NCBI RefSeq assembly: GCF_018343795.1
Contig: NZ_CP074346.1
Location: 558,001-622,000 of the forward strand
Length of the DNA stretch: 64,000 nucleotides
Origin: Phocoenobacter atlanticus subsp. cyclopteri
GTDB lineage: Bacteria; Pseudomonadota; Gammaproteobacteria; Enterobacterales; Pasteurellaceae
Direction: 5' to 3'
Under the pieces are notes generated by a model, which saw only the letters and a list, made by a program, of their open reading frames with translations, was not told the origin of the DNA and ran no database searches. Made by a program: the position numbers and the translations under genes. This document shows positions 8,852 to 17,401 of the stretch, piece after piece (the stretch's first letter is position 1; every line of letters begins with the position of its first letter).

Positions 8852-9832
8852 TTATATAGCAATAACTAACTCTTCAACAAATTCACTATTGAGATCGACT
8901 AAAGGTAATATAGAACTTCCAAAGGATCTTACAAGTTGCTGTTGCATTAAGTTCAACGTATCTAAACCTGCAATAGAATTTGGCGTATATTGAGAGGAAA
9001 AATGAGCCAATTGAGAAAGCCCAAGACTAGATTCAATACTTGAACTAATCACTGCCTGCAAACCTTGTTGATGTGTTTGTTCAATCAGTTTTTTACATTT
9101 CTCAAGTGAACCTGTTAAGGTCGGTTTAATAATTATAGCGGTTACATTAGGTTGTTTTTTTACAAAAAAATCAGGTTCTCGTGAAGTTTCATCCCACGCA
9201 ATAGGGAGTTGAAATTTCTCCGCAAATTGTTGTGAAAGTGTTGCTGTTTGGCAGGGTTCTTCAATAAATTCCAATCTTGAGCGGTGACATTTTGCAAATT
9301 TTTTACCAAATGTGACCGCTTGTAGCCAATCCCATTTACGGTTTGCATCTAAGCGTAGAGTTAAATTTGGTATTTCTGCAAGAAGTTGATTAATTGCCTC
9401 TGCTTCTTGTTCTGGTGGCTGAATAGCAATTTTTACTTTCGCTATTTTGGTTTCCATCTGAGCAAGCTGAGTGATAAATTCTGTTTTATTTCCTTTAAAT
9501 AAGGGAGCGGTTTGTGTCTTTATTTTTTCTGTACTTAGCTCATTATTTAACTCTGCAAATGCACAACTTAATCCAAAGGAAACACTAGGGAAGCATTTCT
9601 CTAACTGCAAATTTTGATTATAATGTAACCGCTTCAAAACTTCTCTAACTTGCTTTTCTGCTTGCGGTAGTGTTTCTACACTAAAAGAAGGCAAAGGTGC
9701 AATTTCACCTATACCTACTTTTCCTTTTTTTGTTAATTGCACAATCAATCCCTGCCGTATATTAAGTGTTTGACCTCTTAATATAAGCTCTGTTGTAATG
9801 GGTAAATAGTAGCGATAAAGTTTAAATTGCAT
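8852..9832 (-). CDS. menC: o-Succinylbenzoate synthase
   Basis: Enolase-superfamily dehydratase of the menaquinone pathway. The 326-residue frame carries the expected catalytic set in order: AKVKIAIQ (lysine pair), LRLDANRKW, FIEEPC, AWDETSRE and IIIKPTLTGS. Menaquinone is the usual electron carrier for TMAO and other anaerobic reductases, so it fits the respiratory genes that follow. Two uptake signals lie inside the gene, one a perfect ACAAGCGGT on the minus strand near 9312. Its 3' end faces pabC with about 20 bases between them. Confidence 0.92.
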   Translation of the reverse strand: MQFKLYRYYLPITTELILRGQTLNIRQGLIVQLTKKGKVGIGEIAPLPSFSVETLPQAEKQVREVLKRLHYNQNLQLEKCFPSVSFGLSCAFAELNNELSTEKIKTQTAPLFKGNKTEFITQLAQMETKIAKVKIAIQPPEQEAEAINQLLAEIPNLTLRLDANRKWDWLQAVTFGKKFAKCHRSRLEFIEEPCQTATLSQQFAEKFQLPIAWDETSREPDFFVKKQPNVTAIIIKPTLTGSLEKCKKLIEQTHQQGLQAVISSSIESSLGLSQLAHFSSQYTPNSIAGLDTLNLMQQQLVRSFGSSILPLVDLNSEFVEELVIAI

Positions 9833-9904
9833 TGAATATTGGTTATCTTTTTTAAGTTTTAATTATTATAAATGATATATCCTATAAAATCGTCTAAAAA
9901 ATTA

Positions 9905-9931
9905 TCAATAATAATTCTCATTGACATTATT
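9905..9931 (+). promoter_or_regulatory. Possible Fur box upstream of fbpA
   Basis: AATAATAATTCTCATTGACATTATT resembles overlapping Fur hexamers (GATAAT/ATTATC type) and stands about 90 bases before an iron-binding protein gene. The match is by eye and imperfect. Confidence 0.4.
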
Positions 9932-10016
9932 GGGTTTAAGAACTATTATTTGCTCAATTCCTATATAAAAAATAATAGGTTTTATTCTCTTTTTTGTCCA
10001 AAAAATAAAGGAAACT

Positions 10017-11039
10017 ATGATGAAAAAAATTTTATCAACTTGTGCTTTAGCACTACCAATCGTTTTATCTACTTCTGCGTTTGCAAAAAATGAAGTGAAT
10101 GTTTATTCATATCGTCAGCCTCACTTAATTAACCCAATGCTTAAACAGTTTGAAAAAGACACTGGAATTAAAGTAAACGTGCTTTTCTCTGGTAAAGGTT
10201 TAATTAAGCGTATTCAAGAAGAAAAAGATCTTAGCCCTGCAGATGTGTTATTGACAGTAGATATTTCTCGTGTAATGGAATTAGTAGACTCTGGTTTTGC
10301 ACAAAAAGTTAAATCTAAAGTTCTAGAAAAAAATATTCCATATCAATTCCGTGATTCAGATGGTGATTGGTTTGCATTAACCACTCGTGCAAGAGCAATT
10401 TATACTTCAAAAGATCGTGTAGGAAAATTACCTGCTGGCTTTGATTATATTGATTTAGCAAAACCTGAATATAAAGGTAAAATTTGTATCCGTTCTGGTA
10501 AAAATGCTTATAATGTATCACTCTTTGCCTCTTTAATTGAGCATTATGGCGTTGATGTTACTCGTGGTTTCTTGAAAGGCTTAAAAGCAAATCTTGCTCG
10601 TAAACCACAAGGTAATGACCGAGCTCAAATCAAAGGGATCGCAGCAGGTGAATGTGATTATGCCATCGCAAATAGCTACTATTTCGGTAAAATGCTTACA
10701 GATGAAAAACAAAAAGCACAAGCGGAAAAAGCCATTATCAATTTCCCTACAGGAAAATATGGTACTCACTTAAATATTAGTGGTATGGCATTGAGCAAAT
10801 ATGCACCAAATAAAGAAAATGCAATTAAATTAATGGAGTATTTATCTAAAAATACTGCACAAAAATTGTATGCTGAATTAAACCACGAATTCCCTGTGAA
10901 AAATGGTGTTAAACGTTCTAAATTAGTGGCAAGTTGGGGTGAGTTCACCGCTGATAAACTTCAATTAGAAAAAATTGCAGAGCATTATAAACAAGCTCTT
11001 CAACTAGTGGATGAAGTACAATTTGATATTGAAAAATAG
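10017..11039 (+). CDS. fbpA: Periplasmic ferric-iron-binding protein of an ABC transporter
   Basis: Class of HitA/FbpA/FutA iron binders. The product is 340 residues with a signal peptide ending TSAFA. The mature start NEVNVYSYRQP resembles FbpA of Mannheimia, and the paired tyrosines of ANSYYFGKM (about residue 219) match the iron-coordinating pair. AAAGGA precedes two adjacent ATG codons (10017 and 10020). No permease or ATPase gene follows; a strong terminator does, so the partner genes must lie elsewhere if the transporter is complete. Regulation by Fur is suggested by a possible upstream box. Confidence 0.88.
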   Translation: MMKKILSTCALALPIVLSTSAFAKNEVNVYSYRQPHLINPMLKQFEKDTGIKVNVLFSGKGLIKRIQEEKDLSPADVLLTVDISRVMELVDSGFAQKVKSKVLEKNIPYQFRDSDGDWFALTTRARAIYTSKDRVGKLPAGFDYIDLAKPEYKGKICIRSGKNAYNVSLFASLIEHYGVDVTRGFLKGLKANLARKPQGNDRAQIKGIAAGECDYAIANSYYFGKMLTDEKQKAQAEKAIINFPTGKYGTHLNISGMALSKYAPNKENAIKLMEYLSKNTAQKLYAELNHEFPVKNGVKRSKLVASWGEFTADKLQLEKIAEHYKQALQLVDEVQFDIEK

Positions 11040-11099
11040 TTTTTTATTATACTGTGAGAGACAGTCTCTAAATCCTATTTCCAAATAACTTTTATTAAA

Positions 11100-11126
11100 C
11101 CTCGTCATTTTATGACGAGGTTTTTT
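11100..11126 (+). terminator. Intrinsic terminator after fbpA
   Basis: CCTCGTCA and TGACGAGG form a perfect 8-bp stem with a 5-base loop, followed by six T. It ends the fbpA transcript. Confidence 0.95.
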
Positions 11127-11527
11127 GGTGATGTAACGCAACTATTTTTTAAATAAATTATCTTTTCAAGAACAAATCATCGTATTATATTATTTAAATA
11201 ACCTCTTTCAATTTTGAGTTCATTTTTTTATAACCAGTGAGTCATTTTTGTTTAATCAATTGATCATTATAACCAAATTCTACTTATGGTTTCATATAGA
11301 ATTCAAAATTTATCGGTTTTTCGTATAAGTAAGTAGAACGGCGACATTGACTAATTTACCAACATAGATTGTTAATTCAACATCCTTAGCAATGAGCTTA
11401 CATATTTTGTTCTAATTTGCTATAATTATTTCCTTTTTGTTTACTAATTAGTATAGAAAAGCATTAAATAAAGTTTTATTGACCAATAATAAGACAAATT
11501 TTTAATCTTAAATATGGATAAATAAAT
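11127..11527 (+). promoter_or_regulatory. 400-base gap with candidate moe/moa promoter
   Basis: No gene is seen. The best promoter candidate is CTTACA (11397-11402), 18 bases, TATAAT (11421-11426), about 100 bases before moeA. The stretch is AT-rich throughout and lacks the GC-rich paired elements of a molybdenum cofactor riboswitch. A TTGATCATTATAAC near 11260 resembles only one half of an FNR site. Confidence 0.5.
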
Positions 11528-12760
11528 ATGATTCACGTTGAAGAGCTACGTCGCATTATTATAGAGGATATAACAAGTATCCCTAAAAACACACAAACTG
11601 AAAAGGTTGAATTACTTAATGCGATTGGTAGAGTATTAAGTGATGATATTATCTCTAGTATCAATATTCCAACGTCATCAGTATCCGCAATGGATGGTTA
11701 TGCGTTGCATTCAAGCCGTCATAATTTTCAAGAAAATTGCGAGTTTGTGTGTATTGGGGAATCTATCGCAGGAAAACCTTTTGAGGGCGTGTTAGGTTCT
11801 GGCGAATGTGTACGTATTATGACGGGGGCGGTTATTCCTGAAAATACCGATTGTGTTGTAATGCAAGAGAATGTTCAGCGTGAAGAAACAGAGAATAAAA
11901 TCACAATTAAGCTAATGAAAACGCAACCTTTGGGCAATAATATTCGTCGTGAAGGCGAGGAAGTGTCTAAGGGGTTAGCGGTATTAAAAGCAGGGCATTG
12001 TATTTCTGTTACCGATATTCCTTTATTAGCAAGTGTGGGCTGTGGTTCAGTCAATGTTTATAAGCCGTTAAAAGTCGCTGTTTTCTCAACGGGCGATGAG
12101 TTGCGTGAAGCGGGTGAAGTATTACAAAAAGGGCAAATCTACGATTCAAACCGTCCAACTGTAAAAGCATTATTGCAATCTTTCCCTGTGATCATCAATG
12201 ATTACGGCATTATCAAAGACAATCCTGATGAAATCAGCCGTATTTTAGAAAAAGCAGCGAGCGAAAATGATATCGTGGTAACCTCTGGTGGTGTGTCTGT
12301 TGGGGATTATGATTTCTTAAAAGATTGCGTGAGCAAACTGGGTAATATCGTACAATATAAAGTTGCTTTAAAACCGGGTAAACCTTTTGTATTTGGTCAT
12401 TTAGGCAAGGCTCGTTATTTTGGTTTACCGGGTAATCCGCTTTCAACCACAATCAGTGCAACCCTATTTTTACTTCCTGCGATTTATCAATATTTTGGTG
12501 TTACCTTACCGAAATTAAGCGTAAAAGCAAAATTAGGTAATGAAATTAAACGCCGTTCAGGTCGTACTGAATTACAACGTGGTTTTGTTGAGAAAGATGC
12601 AAATAATGATTGGGTGGTTTACACGCAATTCTCACAAGATTCACACCGTATTTATCAGTTAAGCCAAGCGAATGCGTTTGTCTATTTGCCAGCAGAAAAG
12701 GCTGAGTTTGAAAAAGAGGAATATGTTGAGATTTTTCCTTTAAACGGCAAATTTTTGTAG
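11528..12760 (+). CDS. moeA: Molybdopterin molybdenumtransferase
   Basis: MoeA inserts molybdate into adenylated molybdopterin. The 410-residue protein has the family run SSVSAMDGYALH, RIMTGAVIPENTDCVVMQE, FSTGDELREAGE, VTSGGVSVGDYDF near residue 258 and KPGKPFVFG. It is the first gene of an eight-gene operon on the plus strand with gaps of 0 to 18 bases; having moeA lead the moa genes is less usual than the E. coli order. Eight bases separate it from moaA. Confidence 0.96.
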   Translation: MIHVEELRRIIIEDITSIPKNTQTEKVELLNAIGRVLSDDIISSINIPTSSVSAMDGYALHSSRHNFQENCEFVCIGESIAGKPFEGVLGSGECVRIMTGAVIPENTDCVVMQENVQREETENKITIKLMKTQPLGNNIRREGEEVSKGLAVLKAGHCISVTDIPLLASVGCGSVNVYKPLKVAVFSTGDELREAGEVLQKGQIYDSNRPTVKALLQSFPVIINDYGIIKDNPDEISRILEKAASENDIVVTSGGVSVGDYDFLKDCVSKLGNIVQYKVALKPGKPFVFGHLGKARYFGLPGNPLSTTISATLFLLPAIYQYFGVTLPKLSVKAKLGNEIKRRSGRTELQRGFVEKDANNDWVVYTQFSQDSHRIYQLSQANAFVYLPAEKAEFEKEEYVEIFPLNGKFL

Positions 12761-12768
12761 AGGTGTAA

Positions 12769-13776
12769 ATGAGAAATCTTACCGAGACTGATAATAAATC
12801 AGCCCCTTTAACTGATTTATTTCAGCGGAGATTAAGTTATTTACGCTTGTCAGTAACCGATTTATGTAATTTTAAATGTAATTATTGCTTGCCCGATGGT
12901 TATCAAGGAAAGAAGTCACAAAATGAATTAACAGTGTCTGAAATTGATAACTTGGTTTCAACTTTTGCGGATTTAGGCACAAAGAAGATCCGTTTAACAG
13001 GTGGCGAGCCAACGTTAAGAAAAGATATTAACGAGATTATCCAAGTGTGTCAGCGACCAGAGCATATTGAAAAAGTGGCGTTGACAACAAATGGTTGGAA
13101 GTTAGAGCAACATTATAAAAAATGGATCGATTCAGGGCTTAATCAGATCAATATTAGTGTGGACAGTTTAGATGAAGATACCTTTGAACAGATCACGGGG
13201 CGACGTTCTTTGGGATCAATTTTAAGAGCCATTGATCTAATAATGGATTATAAGCCGTTACCGATTAAACTCAATGCGGTGTTACTTAAAGAAAGTGGCG
13301 TTCAGCAACTGCACAGTGTGTTGGCATTTATTAAGGATAAACCGATCAGTTTTCGTTTTATTGAGTTAATGCAAACCGCAGAAAATAATTTATTGTTTGA
13401 AAATTCGCATTTAAGTGCGAGTCGCATTGTAAAAATTTTAGAAAGAGAAGGTTGGACGGCGTTACCACGAGGTAAAGACGCAGGTCCTGCCGTAGAATAT
13501 GCCCACCCTGACTATATGGGAAGAATGGGCGTGATCGCACCTTATAGCAAAGATTTTTGTAAAAATTGTAACCGTTTAAGAGTAACCGCAATGGGGAACT
13601 TGCATTTATGCTTGTTTGACAGCTTTGCGTTTAATATTCGTCCTTATTTGGCGGATGGTAAGCGGTCAGATTTGATCAATTATTTACAAAATTTAATGCC
13701 ACAAAAACCAGAAATGCACCATTTACATGAAAACAATTCTGGCTTAATTACAAATTTATCTATGATTGGAGGATAA
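12769..13776 (+). CDS. moaA: GTP 3',8-cyclase
   Basis: Radical-SAM enzyme that starts molybdopterin synthesis from GTP. The 335-residue frame has the N-terminal cluster motif C33-x3-C37-x2-C40 (CNFKCNYC), the GGEPTLR motif, a C-terminal second cluster C264-x2-C267-x13-C281 (CKNCNRLRVTAMGNLHLC), and the essential terminal Gly-Gly. Ribosome site AGAGGTG overlaps the intergenic gap. Stop codon overlaps the ribosome site of moaB. Confidence 0.97.
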   Translation: MRNLTETDNKSAPLTDLFQRRLSYLRLSVTDLCNFKCNYCLPDGYQGKKSQNELTVSEIDNLVSTFADLGTKKIRLTGGEPTLRKDINEIIQVCQRPEHIEKVALTTNGWKLEQHYKKWIDSGLNQINISVDSLDEDTFEQITGRRSLGSILRAIDLIMDYKPLPIKLNAVLLKESGVQQLHSVLAFIKDKPISFRFIELMQTAENNLLFENSHLSASRIVKILEREGWTALPRGKDAGPAVEYAHPDYMGRMGVIAPYSKDFCKNCNRLRVTAMGNLHLCLFDSFAFNIRPYLADGKRSDLINYLQNLMPQKPEMHHLHENNSGLITNLSMIGG

Positions 13777-13780
13777 GAAA

Positions 13781-14299
13781 ATGCACGATGGTGGAAAACA
13801 ATTTGAACCATTAAATATTGCCATTTTAACCGTATCGGATACCCGTACTTTTGCGGAAGATACGTCAGGCGATTACTTGCAAGAATCATTACTTAAAGCA
13901 GGGCATAATTTATATGAACGTAAATTGTGTACCGATCATCTTTATGATATTCGTGCAATCGTAAGTCAATGGATTGCGGATAAAGAATGCCAAGTTGTGA
14001 TTATCACAGGTGGAACAGGTTTTTACGATAAAGATATTACCCCAGAAGCCGTAAGCATTTTATTTGATAAAACCGTTTATGGCTTTGGCGAAGTATTCCG
14101 TCAATGTTCACAAAATACTGTTCAATTATCAACGATTCAATCACGTGCCGTAGCAGGTGTGGCAAATCGTACCTTGATTTTTGCTATTCCGGGTTCAACG
14201 GGGGCGTGTAAAACAGCGTGGGGCGATATTTTAGAAAATCAATTAGATGCAAGAACAAAACCTTGCAACTTTGTGCCACACGTTAGATTTATCAAATAA
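13781..14299 (+). CDS. moaB: Molybdopterin adenylyltransferase-like protein MoaB
   Basis: MoaB/Mog-fold protein that binds molybdopterin. The start at 13781 (MHDGGKQFEP) is preferred since GGAGGA lies 7 bases upstream; an in-frame TTG at 13766 lies inside moaA and has no ribosome site. From it the product is 172 residues. Family motifs are VSDTRTFAEDTSGDYL, ITGGTGFYDKDITPE and AIPGSTGACKTAW. Whether it adenylates molybdopterin or is the inactive E. coli type cannot be told here; no separate mog is in the window. Confidence 0.93.
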   Translation: MHDGGKQFEPLNIAILTVSDTRTFAEDTSGDYLQESLLKAGHNLYERKLCTDHLYDIRAIVSQWIADKECQVVIITGGTGFYDKDITPEAVSILFDKTVYGFGEVFRQCSQNTVQLSTIQSRAVAGVANRTLIFAIPGSTGACKTAWGDILENQLDARTKPCNFVPHVRFIK

Positions 14300-14317
14300 T
14301 TGTCTTAAAGAGTAACA

Positions 14318-14950
14318 ATGAATAAATTAGCACATATTGCTATCTTAGCAGGTGGCAACAGTCGCCGAATGGGGCAGAATAAAGCACAGTTACTTTTTGA
14401 AGGCGAAACCTTGCTTTCAAGATTGGTGCAAGACGCTCGTCAATTAGGCTTAGCCACTTTTGTATGTGCTGATGATTATACTTATTCAGAAATTGCAACG
14501 CACCACATTACGCTATCCCCTGATTTATTGCTGAATAAATCAGGGGCATTATCTGCCATTCAACCTGTGTTAGAGCAGAGCTATTTAGCAAATCAGCAGT
14601 GGTTGTGGGTATATAGTTGTGACGCGTTGTTATTGCCGTCAGAAATTATTGATTTATTTCAGCAAGCGATTGATGAAATCAATGCAAATCAAGATACACA
14701 AACAAAAACTATTTTATTAAAAAATCACAAATTATTACCGTTGGTAGGGTTATATCACACATCCTTAGCGAAGGATTTAAAAGACTATTTGTTAGAAGGC
14801 AATCGTCGAGTAATGCCGTTTTGTGATCAATTTAAGATGAAAGAAATTGAATTACCAGATTCTGTGAGTTTATGTTGTAATTTTAATACGCCAGAGCAGT
14901 TTGAGAACGCAAAGCAACAGTACGCTCGATATAGAAAAAACATAGGTTAA
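14318..14950 (+). CDS. mobA: Molybdenum cofactor guanylyltransferase
   Basis: MobA joins GMP to the cofactor to make the bis-guanine dinucleotide form that TMAO reductase requires. The 210-residue protein begins with LAGGNSRRMGQNKAQLLFEG, the nucleotide-binding signature, and has the DLLLNKSGALSAIQP segment. Its place inside the moa operon, rather than with mobB, ties cofactor supply to the dinucleotide form used by TorA downstream. Confidence 0.93.
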   Translation: MNKLAHIAILAGGNSRRMGQNKAQLLFEGETLLSRLVQDARQLGLATFVCADDYTYSEIATHHITLSPDLLLNKSGALSAIQPVLEQSYLANQQWLWVYSCDALLLPSEIIDLFQQAIDEINANQDTQTKTILLKNHKLLPLVGLYHTSLAKDLKDYLLEGNRRVMPFCDQFKMKEIELPDSVSLCCNFNTPEQFENAKQQYARYRKNIG

Positions 14951-14954
14951 AAAA

Positions 14955-15431
14955 ATGAATTTTACCCATTTAGATAATAATGGAAATGCAAATATGGTGG
15001 GTGTGAGCAATAAAGTTGCCACACACCGCACAGCCAAAGCAATGGCGAAGATCCGTTTTCCACAAGATATTTATCAAATTATTTTGGAAAATGATCGTCA
15101 AACCCCAAAAGGATCAGTTGAGGGGATCGCACGAATTGCGGGGATTATGGGGGCAAAACAGACCTCAAATTTAATTCCGCTTTGCCACCCATTACCTTTG
15201 GAAAAATGTAAAGTCTCTTTTGAATATTCAGAAACAGAGCCAGTTTTAACCATTTATACCTCTGCGGAAGTCACCCATAAAACAGGGATTGAAATGGAAG
15301 CCTTAACCGCAGCGAGCGTTTCAGCTTTAACGGTTTATGATATGTGTAAAGCATTGACACACAATATGATTATTGAAGACATTCGCTTATTAGAAAAAAC
15401 AGGGGGCAAAAAAGATGTCTGTATCAAATAA
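14955..15431 (+). CDS. moaC: Cyclic pyranopterin monophosphate synthase
   Basis: Works after MoaA to make cyclic pyranopterin monophosphate. The 158-residue length is standard. It has MVGVSNKVATHRTA, LIPLCHPLPLEKC and HKTGIEMEALTAAS, all conserved near the active site. Four bases separate it from mobA, and its 3' end overlaps moaD by 17 bases. Confidence 0.97.
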   Translation: MNFTHLDNNGNANMVGVSNKVATHRTAKAMAKIRFPQDIYQIILENDRQTPKGSVEGIARIAGIMGAKQTSNLIPLCHPLPLEKCKVSFEYSETEPVLTIYTSAEVTHKTGIEMEALTAASVSALTVYDMCKALTHNMIIEDIRLLEKTGGKKDVCIK

Positions 15432-15672
15432 TACCTTTAAAATTTTATATTTTGCGGTTTTTCAAGAAAAAGCGAATAAATCAGAAGAAATACGTTCGTT
15501 AAGTGGCAATCTAACTGCTGAAATATTATTTAGTAATATTTGTGCAGAGCTAGGTGTTGAATTATCTCAAAAACAAGTGCGAGTGAGCGTGAATCATCAG
15601 TTTACCCCTTGGGATACGGTAATTATGCCAAATGATATCGTAGCGTTTATTCCACCAGTAGCAGGGGGCTAA
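15415..15672 (+). CDS. moaD: Molybdopterin synthase sulfur-carrier subunit
   Basis: Ubiquitin-like small protein of 85 residues. It ends FIPPVAGG; the terminal Gly-Gly is the site that is adenylated and thiocarboxylated. It overlaps moaC by 17 bases and is followed by moaE, its synthase partner, after two bases, and then by its activating enzyme. Confidence 0.95.
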   Translation: MSVSNNTFKILYFAVFQEKANKSEEIRSLSGNLTAEILFSNICAELGVELSQKQVRVSVNHQFTPWDTVIMPNDIVAFIPPVAGG

Positions 15673-15674
15673 CA

Positions 15675-16100
15675 ATGTTTTTAATTAAATCAGAAGAATT
15701 TGATATTGAAAGCTATAAAAAAGCACTACGTTTAGATGAATGTGGCGGTTATTGTAGTTTTGAAGGTTGGGTAAGAAATCATAATAACGACAATCAAGTG
15801 CGTGGATTGGAATACAGTGCGTATGAAGAATTAGCCGTTGCCACAGGCGAGAAAATTGTTGCCAAGGCAAAAGAGCTATTTGATATTGAAGAAGCCATTT
15901 GTATTCATCGTGTGGGTAAATTAGCGATTGGCGATTTAGCGGTGTGGGTTGGCGTGAGTGCCAAACATCGTGGGGCAACCTTTGAAGCTTGTCAGTATAT
16001 TATTAACACCTTGAAAGCCGATGTGCCGATCTGGAAAAAAGAGTTTTATTTAGACAAAGAAACGCACGAGTGGGTTTCAAATATTGAGAGCCGACCTTAG
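15675..16100 (+). CDS. moaE: Molybdopterin synthase catalytic subunit
   Basis: The 141-residue protein has GGYCSFEGWVRNHN near the start, HRVGKLAIGDLAVWVGVSAKHR in the core, and KADVPIWKKE with the catalytic lysines near the end. It forms a heterotetramer with MoaD. Three bases separate it from the next gene. Confidence 0.97.
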   Translation: MFLIKSEEFDIESYKKALRLDECGGYCSFEGWVRNHNNDNQVRGLEYSAYEELAVATGEKIVAKAKELFDIEEAICIHRVGKLAIGDLAVWVGVSAKHRGATFEACQYIINTLKADVPIWKKEFYLDKETHEWVSNIESRP

Positions 16101-16103
16101 TTT

Positions 16104-17147
16104 ATGCAACATTCAACCCTTGATGTTTCTCGCCAGTTACTTGTAAAAGGAATGACAGCAGAGAAACAACAGCAGTTAAATAACAGTCGAGTATTGGTCA
16201 TCGGTGCAGGTGGGCTAGCAACAACGGCAGTCAGTTATTTAGCAATGTCAGGTATTAGGCATATTACGATTGTTGATTATGATAATATCGAACCAAGCAA
16301 TTTGCACCGTCAAACGTTGTTTACCCAAAGTGATTTAGGTAATAATAAAGCCGAAACGGTTAAGCAATATTTGTTGGCTCGTAATCCGCAGTTAGATGTA
16401 AAAGCCATCGGTTCTTCATTAGATGTGCAAACATTATTACGTTTAATCTCACAATATGAAGTGGTGTTGGATTGTACAGATATGTTGTCTTTTAGCTATA
16501 TGTTAAATGATGTCGCGATTTTACGCCAAATCCCCGTTATTTTTGCAAATGCCTCAGCAATGACAGGGCAACTTTTCACGATGATCCCTCAAAAAGATCA
16601 GCCATTTAGCTGTTTCCGTTGTATGTGGCCAGAAAGTGTAGAAGTAACCGGAAGTTGCGATATTCTTGGCGTATTAGGACCAGTTCCTGGTACGATGGGT
16701 TGTTTGCAAGCCTTAGAAGCGATTAAGCTACTTTCAGGATTTTATCCTGTGGCAGAAAGTACACTTTATCATTTTGATTTTTATTCGTTGAGTTTAAACA
16801 AGATCGCTATTCCTTTTGATCAGGATTGTTGCCATTCGCAGAATGATAAAATAGTTGTGAATCGCTATACAGCAAATTTAGTTTTTCAAGGGGAATTAGA
16901 TCAAGCGTTGGAACAGGGGTATGAAATTATTGATATTCGTCGTGAAAATGAAATGAATACAAGACCTTGTAAATATGCGACAGCCCATTTTACGCCAGAT
17001 CAATTATTAGATAATCCGAGTGATTTTCTATCAAAATCTAAATCTTATATTTTTATTTGTAGCAATGGTACAAGGAGTAAAAGTCTTGTGAAATATTTGC
17101 AATATAGTGGATTTAGTCAGACATTTACTTATCAAGAAGATTGGTAA
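16104..17147 (+). CDS. moeB: ThiF/MoeB-type adenylyltransferase with C-terminal rhodanese-like domain
   Basis: It should activate the MoaD C-terminus. The 347-residue protein has the nucleotide-binding VLVIGAGGLATTAVSYLA, DNIEPSNLHRQTLF, and PVPGTMGCLQALEAIK. One zinc pair is C170-x2-C173 (CFRC); where a second CxxC is usual there is adjacent C242-C243 (DCCHS), so that zinc site is altered. Residues about 265-347 form a shortened rhodanese-like domain with IFICSNGTRSKS and a candidate active cysteine C319. Fused MoeB-rhodanese proteins, as in eukaryotic MOCS3, can both adenylate and transfer sulfur. It is the last gene of the operon. Confidence 0.86.
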   Translation: MQHSTLDVSRQLLVKGMTAEKQQQLNNSRVLVIGAGGLATTAVSYLAMSGIRHITIVDYDNIEPSNLHRQTLFTQSDLGNNKAETVKQYLLARNPQLDVKAIGSSLDVQTLLRLISQYEVVLDCTDMLSFSYMLNDVAILRQIPVIFANASAMTGQLFTMIPQKDQPFSCFRCMWPESVEVTGSCDILGVLGPVPGTMGCLQALEAIKLLSGFYPVAESTLYHFDFYSLSLNKIAIPFDQDCCHSQNDKIVVNRYTANLVFQGELDQALEQGYEIIDIRRENEMNTRPCKYATAHFTPDQLLDNPSDFLSKSKSYIFICSNGTRSKSLVKYLQYSGFSQTFTYQEDW

Positions 17148-17160
17148 AGTTTGTAAGAGT

Positions 17161-17218
17161 AAGCGGTAATATTTTCCATAAAATTTGCAAATTTTATTCA
17201 AAATGTAACCACTTATAA
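17161..17218 (+). terminator. Paired uptake signals, possible terminator of the moa operon
   Basis: TAAGCGGTAATATTTT and AAAATGTAACCACTTA are imperfect inverted copies of the uptake signal, with TTTGCAAATTTTA between them. The stem has several mismatches, so termination is only likely. Confidence 0.5.
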
Positions 17219-17252
17219 TAGAAGCGATACTTTATTATTAAACAAAGATTGT

Positions 17253-17266
17253 TTGATTTTAAACAA
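17253..17266 (+). promoter_or_regulatory. Probable FNR site upstream of torC
   Basis: TTGATTTTAAACAA differs from the FNR consensus TTGAT-N4-ATCAA at one position. A TATAAT at 17310-17315 would put the start of transcription near 17322 and the FNR site centre near -62, the class I position. No good -35 hexamer is present, as expected for an activated promoter. Confidence 0.65.
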
Positions 17267-17349
17267 CTTTTATTACATTTTGTAACTATATCTTTACATT
17301 TTCAGAATGTATAATACCAAATTAACATAATTTATTTTATTTTATTTTA

Positions 17350-17369
17350 TTACTAGTTTTTACTAGTAA
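17350..17369 (+). promoter_or_regulatory. 8-bp inverted repeat in the torC leader
   Basis: TTACTAGT and ACTAGTAA are perfect inverted copies separated by four T, about 35 bases before torC and downstream of the likely transcription start. It could be an operator or a short hairpin; it does not fit the Tor box or the NarP heptamer well. Function unknown. Confidence 0.5.
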
Positions 17370-17401
17370 ATCTATTTTTTATTTTTAAGTTGGAGTGTTC
17401 A

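Noticed and set aside
11250..11275. FNR site upstream of moeA
   Set aside because: AATCAATTGATC has the half-sites in the wrong orientation, and TTGATCATTATAAC has a poor second half.
11127..11527. Molybdenum cofactor riboswitch before moeA
   Set aside because: The stretch is almost entirely AT-rich and lacks the paired GC-rich helices and conserved bases of that class.
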